A stretch of 64,000 nucleotides of DNA, from NCBI GenBank assembly GCA_024220505.1, contig JAKZZE010000017.1:1-64000 (forward strand), written 5' to 3'. The position numbers were made by a program, and so were the translations under genes. This document shows, piece by piece, positions 56,797 to 64,000 of this stretch (within the stretch, counting starts at the first letter, position 1; the number at the start of each line of letters is the position of its first letter). The DNA comes from Rhizopus arrhizus (lineage: Eukaryota > Mucoromycota > Mucoromycetes > Mucorales > Rhizopodaceae). Under the pieces are notes generated by a model. The model was not told the origin of the DNA. It made no database searches and saw nothing but the letters and a program-made list of their open reading frames with translations.

Positions 56797-58679
56797 ATGC
56801 AAGTAAAACTTCAATCAAATCCATCTGACCTACCTTGGATTGTTCAAAAATATGGAGGAACCAGTGTTGGAAAATTTTTAAATGAGATTGTAGAGGATAT
56901 AATACCGTAAGAACCTGTGTATATATCAAAAGGTGTGATAAAATGTACATTTGTTTTAGGAAATACCTAAAGACGAATCGTGTTGCGATCGTTTGTTCAG
57001 CAAGAAGTGAAGACACCGAAGAGAAAGGAACTACAAATAGGTAACATTTTTTAAAAGGCTGTGAAGTGAGTATATCAATAAAAATAAAAAAAAAAGATTA
57101 CTAGAAGCAGTAGAAAAATCCCTTGAAGAATCTGATGAATATCAAAGTATTGTGAATACGATAAGAAATGATCACATCAAGACAGCAAGATCAAACATCA
57201 AAAACCCAGAAATCTTGCTGATTCTTGAAATCCAATTGAAAAATGAGTTTATAAAACTATCGAGTTTCTTGGAAGCCGCAAAGGTAATTTCAAAGGGAGA
57301 CGAATCATGCATTATTGATATTTGAAAGATTATTGGTGAAGTATCACCAAGATCACGCGATGTCATTGTTGGAATGGGCGAAAAACTATCATGCATCATC
57401 ATTACTGCTGTATTGAAGGACAGGGTAAATAGGGATTTAAGGACAAAAGAAAAAACCATGATCCTTCTAAGCATCAGACGTAGGGAATTGATAGTCAACT
57501 TGTTGCATTAAATGACATTATTCATCAAGAATTCACAAATTTGGACCAAACCTTTTACGATTATATTTCTAATAGGATCCACAAAGTGATTCACGAGTGT
57601 GGAAATAGTGTACCGGTGCTGACAGGTAAGGAAGGTGGATGTTTACATCATCAAGGAGGGATGTAGGATGCAAATACACTTTAAACCATAGGATTTTTTG
57701 GTCCCGTCCCTGGTGGCTTATTAAGCAAGATCGGCAGAGGATACACTGACCTCTGTGCAGTATTAACGGCTGTGGGGCTAAAGTCAAAAGAACTACAAAT
57801 TTGGAAAGAGGTCGATGGCATCTTTACAGTTGATCCTCACAAGGTGAGCACATCCCGCTTACTTCCAATCATTAGCCCCGAAGAAGCGGCGGAACTGAGC
57901 TACTATGGATCCAAAGTGATTCATCTTTTCACGATGGAACAGATCACTAGAGCAGAGATTCCGGTTCGTATCAAAAACGTCATGAATCCTTCTGGCCCAG
58001 GATCCATCATTTTTCCCGAGAGAAAAAAAATAGTTACTGGTGGAATGGTCACGCAACCCCTAGAGGACTTGACAGAGTACGAGTATCGCATGGATTCGTC
58101 AGAGGATAGACCAACTGCAGTCACTGTAAAAGACGAGATATGGGTGGTGAATGTAAAGTTGAATCATAAAAATAGAAGCCATATAGTCTTGGCCAAGTTG
58201 TTTGGTATCCTTGACAAGTATCATGTTCCGGTCGATTTGGTTTCTACATCAAATGTTCACATTTCTTTGGCGTTGTCATCTAAAGTAGCAGGAAAAAGTT
58301 TGAGACAGGCTTTGATGGAATTGAAAGATTTAGGCATGGTAAAAAAAACAAATTTGGGTTGTGAGAAAACAAGAAGTGTTCAAAATGCTCAATAAACTAC
58401 AAACTGTAGATAAATGTGATTCAAGACATGGCGATTGTATCTCTTATCGGAAAACATATGAAGAACACAATAGGTGTAGCAAGCGAAATGTTCACTTCTC
58501 TGGCAGAATCTGGAATTAACATTGAAATTATATCACAAGGTGCTTCAAAAATCAACATCTCATGTGTCATAAAAGAAAAACACGCGTTGACCGCACTTGA
58601 GGCTATACATAGAAAATTACTTGATGTGGATTCAAATAACGAGCATGTAACAAATGAGATAACCAACTCGAGCTTATAG
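56797..58679 (+). CDS. HOM3: Aspartokinase (aspartate kinase)
   Basis: Phosphorylates aspartate, the first step toward homoserine, threonine and methionine. Seven exons, 56797-56906, 56960-57040, 57097-57283, 57329-57424, 57484-57625, 57692-58338 and 58410-58679, encode 510 residues (yeast Hom3 527). Signatures: WIVQKYGGTSVGKFLNEIVE (nucleotide-binding KYGGTS), VAIVCSARS, VGMGEKLSC, GFFGPVPGGLLSKIGRGYTD and WKEVDGIFTVDPHKV, then ISPEEAAELSYYGSKVIHLF. Two ACT domains close the chain (about 375-440 and 440-505: DMAIVSLIGKHMKNTIGVAS, GINIEIISQGASKINISCVI), the usual site of threonine feedback. The insertion of a short exon 4 and a GG-GTAAAT donor at 57425 are the only slightly uncertain joints. 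All phases close. Confidence 0.95.
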
Positions 58680-60108
58680 TGTGTAAAGGTACATCATCTC
58701 TCTTTTTTGTATATTGGAAAACAAAGTGGTTTTACAATGCAATTGACTGATATTCTTTAAACAATAAGGTTGAATTGTTTATGTCAAATTAAATATCAAA
58801 AAGCAAAGGCTGATTTTATTATTTTCATTTACATCTATTTTGAATCTCTTATATTTTTCCTATTCGATCGAGGTTAGAATTACACACTTCATTACTGCCT
58901 ATATTAAATAACAGCTTTCTTATTTAAATTTAATCATTTTCCAAATGACTTTATCTCACATAATACATGATTCCATTCTGTAAATTACTACAAGAACCAA
59001 ACTAAGCTTTTTATAGTAGCCCAATTACTAATATATTTGCAATATATAAACGTTATTTTATATTGGTTAACTGATCATGTCAACATTACAGGCCCATTCT
59101 AGTTTTAACAAATATAATTGAATTACGCAAATTTCTGTAATAACTTGACTACTTTACAATGACTTTTGTATCCAAGCACTATTTATAACAAAAAAAAGGT
59201 AAACGGAGAGAACAACAAGATAATACAATTGTGAAAACTCTAATAAATCGTTATTTAATCTACTTTTAATAATTTCATATATGACTTGAGTTGTTTTAAG
59301 GTTATTTTTCTTTGAGCATGCCTACTATGTATCTTATTCCTCTTGGTTTCTATAGCAGAATAATCGAGAGCCATCTTCATCTCATTCTCTAAGATTTATT
59401 TTAACTAGTAAAAAAAAAAAAAAAAAACGAATAGCTCATAATATGAAATGATTGTGCATGCAGTTGGTATACAAGGAGATTGTAATTAAAGCAATGTTCT
59501 TTATAGGCCATTTATATGAAAGCTTCTTCAGAAAAAAGCATCCATATTGTGGACATTTATGCCTTTTGGCTGAATAATTCTTGCTACTTGTGCTAGAAAT
59601 CAGCAATCGCAGCCAAGTTCATTCCGATGTCATTATCAGAGAGTTTCTCAAGCTTATAGCGATACTTGTGTATATTAGAACGTTGTTGACTCAAATTAAG
59701 AAGGTTAACTGTATCGTTTTTATTGCTTATTCGACAGTAAAAGGAAAATATTTTGCAATATAAAAGTATTAATATGTTACACAATTACTGTTCAATGTGC
59801 TCAATTTTTTTTTTAAAACCTTGTTTAGATTGCTATCAACATAATTCACTTTTCAAATATAATGGACGGGCTGGTTTTAGTAGGAGAGGAAAGGAAAAGG
59901 ATTGTGTATGTGAGCAAAAGGTATTCAATAATAAGGCATGTAAGAAAAAAGAAGTAAAATAAAGTAGTCTCATATCCTATACCACTATTTATAACTGAAC
60001 ATCATGTATTGATCATCTTTTTTTTTATTGTAAATGACGTAAATTTTATTTTTGCATAATGTTTTTATCTCAAGACGATCTTTATTTTAATAGATTGCAA
60101 CTAGGGCC
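58680..60108. other. Intergenic between convergent genes, about 1.4 kb
   Basis: AT-rich; holds the 3' regions of aspartokinase and histone H3, which face each other. An A-run lies near 59410-59427. Nothing else supported. Confidence 0.5.
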
Positions 60109-62009
<1,901 letters not shown>

Positions 62010-63565
62010 ATGAAGTCAATACAATTTGTTTTGCTTGCATCCTTTCTATTAACTGCAACGGCAGAGACGATTCATAGGATTCCTATGTATCATAAACGAT
62101 CAAGTCAATCTGACTTCATATCAGCTGCCGCATCCTCTCTTAAAAATGGAATGATGGGTGGCATTGTACAGATCGGCAACCCACCTCAAAACTTTACACT
62201 CGCATTCGATACCTCCACAGGATTCACCTGGGTTCGTGGTACGAATTGTCTTGGTGAGAATTGCTTGCATCGTATGGCTTATGATCCTAAAAATTCGACA
62301 ACTGCTATTTCAATGAATCATAAATTTACTATGGACTATGGACAAGGCATTGCATTTACCGACATTTATTTAGACACACTTCGTTATGCTGGTTTATCAG
62401 TCAAGATGCCATTTGGTAGTGCATACTGCATGAAGAACTTTGATCAAGGATTTGATGGTTTTATTGGGCTAGGAAGAAACGTGAATCTGTCGGCAAAGGG
62501 GATTGTATACGCAAAGCGAGATATCCCTGCTTCTGGATTTGTACCTTCTGCCTATCAACAAGGTTCTGGTTTGGGAAGCTCTCAATTTGGCATGTACACA
62601 ACAAACACTGGACCTGGATTTTCTCAAGATATCGGATCACCATCTCAGATTGACACAGCTACTACTAATAATAACAAAAATAATAATAACACGACTACTA
62701 ATGCATCTACTGCTTCAAGTAAAAACCCTAATGAAACTCCCAACACTGGCTCTACTACCTCTTCTTCTGGTGTTTCTTCTGGTGTTGCTTCTGGTGGTTG
62801 GGGAACGTTTAGTAAGCGTACATATAATAATGAACCAGCAGGATATCTTGTCTTGGGTAAATAAACTCCTCCCTCCCCTTTTTTCCTCCTCTCTCTCTCT
62901 CTCTTTTCTTTCTCCCCTCACTCCTCTCCTATTTTTTATTTTTAGAATACTGAAAATACATAATAGGCGGTATAGACGTAGATGCGATTCAAGGAAAATT
63001 ATATTATGTCAAAACCTATGAAGATAATGGATCTGGAAATTGGGCAGTTCCTGTACATCAAGCAAAATTCATTCATGATCTTTATTTCACTGTTAAAAAG
63101 CATACAAAAGCAGTGCTTTCTACATCCACTGATGTCATTGGCTTACCTAATAAACAAGGTAAGTAGGGCACCCTACGTATCGATATCCCCTTCTTTGTCT
63201 GACTCATATCTTGATACATAGCGGATGAATTTAAAAAGAGATGGTATGCTGTTTATGATGAACCAGACAACACTTATTTGATACCTTGCTGTTTAATGAA
63301 CAAATTGACTAGTTTTCAAATCCAGTTAGGTTCTCTCACTGTCACTCTTCCTCCTCACTATTGGAGTCATCCTCGGGATACAGAGACTTGCTGTGAAATG
63401 TGCCGTACTCATATTGGTCGTAGTGACTCTGACCAAGATTATATTCTTGGTTACTCATTTACAAATGCATTTTATGCTCAGTTTGAGGATGACAAGAATA
63501 GAATTGGTTTAGCCATAAAGAAGCATCATAAACATGATGGGCTTGAGCTTTGTGATGATGCTTAG
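62010..63565 (+). CDS. Secreted aspartic-protease homologue lacking the second catalytic Asp
   Basis: Three exons, 62010-62856, 62967-63158 and 63222-63565, give 460 residues in phase. A signal peptide covers about residues 1-18 (FVLLASFLLTATA). The pepsin-like (A1) fold is clear: GGIVQIGNPPQNFTLAFDTS with the first Asp at residue 67, TWVRG, the flap-side MDYGQGIAF, and YLDTLRYAGLSVKMPFGSAY, GFDGFIGLG, then LVLGGIDVDAIQGKL. The second active-site loop, normally V-D-T/S-G-T, reads AVLSTSTDVIGLP: Ser334 stands where the Asp belongs, and the first loop is D-T-S rather than D-T-G. An Asn/Thr/Ser-rich insertion (about residues 215-265) interrupts the first lobe. Catalysis as a protease is therefore unlikely; binding or scaffolding at the wall is possible. 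Confidence 0.9.
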
Positions 63566-63936
63566 AAATATATATATTTTTTTTTTTCTGTACTAAAAAA
63601 AATAATCATAATAAAAAAGGCTTTTCTTTACTATTATTATACATTTTATATTTTATTCATACCCAAGAAAGTAGAAAGGAGGAACTATGAAGTTAAGGAG
63701 AGGAGGATACCATGATTAAAAAATAAATAAATAATAGAATGAACTTTGATTATTTTGATTTTTGAATTCTATTTTATATTATAGGTATTTTAATACACCT
63801 TAATATACAATAGGTTCATCTTAAAAAAGGAGAGTACTTTCTCTCCTCAAACTTTTAAATTTCGACTCGTTTTTGCAATGTATTTACATATCAAAAAAAT
63901 CTGAATGCGGTGCAGCAAAAAAAAAAAAATTTATTG
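63566..63936. other. Convergent 3' region
   Basis: AT-rich, with TATATA and T-runs. It would hold the 3' UTR of the protease homologue and that of the minus-strand gene at the edge. Confidence 0.5.
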
Positions 63937-64000
63937 TCATTGAATGATCTTGGTTTTACCATTGTCTTTCCATGTTGTTTCCATTTTGAAATGCGTATCC
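63937..64000 (-). CDS. C-terminal tip of an unidentified minus-strand gene
   Basis: On the minus strand the edge reads THFKMETTWKDNGKTKIIQ followed by TGA at 63939-63937, and an AATAAA motif starts within ten bases after the stop. The composition and the polyadenylation-like signal suggest a genuine gene end, but 20 residues do not identify it. Confidence 0.35.
   Translation of the reverse strand, partial: DTHFKMETTWKDNGKTKIIQ

Noticed and set aside
62503..63021. 172-residue plus-strand frame
   Set aside because: Out-of-frame shadow of the protease homologue (Leu-rich translation of the Thr/Ser-coding insertion).

Overview
The window looks like nuclear DNA of an early-diverging fungus, most likely a Mucorales (Mucoromycota) species. 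Intergenic DNA is very AT-rich and full of A/T homopolymers. Introns are short (about 40-80 nt) with GTAAGT-type donors and TAG/AAG acceptors. The gene set is fungal: a PHO80-type cyclin, Mtc1, Yhm2, fungal-type aspartokinase and a two-domain siroheme synthase. No prokaryotic operons, CRISPR arrays, rRNAs or tRNAs were recognised. Exon models were built by eye from splice signals and checked for reading phase, so exact exon edges are predictions. || 1-10 kb: 3' part of UDP-glucose dehydrogenase (+); a mitochondrial PTC7-like PP2C phosphatase (-); an acidic unknown protein (-); the H/ACA snoRNP protein Gar1 (-); an unknown membrane-anchored protein (-); mitochondrial ribosomal protein bS6m (+); a small Ser-rich unknown protein (-). 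10.2-12.8 kb: a foldback Tc1/mariner-derived structure with two near-identical inverted arms of about 540-560 bp around a 1.5-kb loop, bounded by TA dinucleotides and ending about 365 bp upstream of the eL32 gene. 13-24 kb: eL32, the mitochondrial citrate/oxoglutarate carrier Yhm2, a PHO80/PCL-type cyclin, and a coiled-coil plus WD40 protein resembling WDR13. 24-28 kb: a tiny WWE-domain protein and remnants of LINE-type retroelements. 28.6-30.3 kb: a MIF-family tautomerase gene behind a tandem promoter duplication, then a secreted double-psi beta-barrel (expansin/RlpA-like) protein with a Lys/Thr linker. 30.3-34.4 kb: gene desert. 34.4-40.7 kb: a compact cluster of four genes: Q-rich zinc-finger protein, gamma-tubulin complex protein 4, Mtc1, and a TMEM135-like membrane protein converging on Mtc1. 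40.7-43.4 kb: a desert with a TA-flanked MITE and an odd RNA-like segment. 43.4-64 kb: forkhead factor, NIPA-type transporter, ADF-H plus PH protein, Met8/Met1 siroheme synthase, a WWE-like unknown protein, aspartokinase, histone H3 with four introns, a secreted aspartic-protease homologue lacking its second catalytic Asp, and the 3' tip of a further gene. || Functional themes: UDP-glucose dehydrogenase supplies UDP-glucuronate for wall uronic-acid polymers. Siroheme synthase (sulfite reduction) and aspartokinase (homoserine/methionine/threonine), about 4.4 kb apart, both feed methionine synthesis. The 30.3-34.4 and 40.7-43.4 kb deserts flank the dense 34.4-40.7 kb cluster. The strongest leads are the foldback transposon, the MITE, the inactive protease homologue and the two WWE-like proteins.
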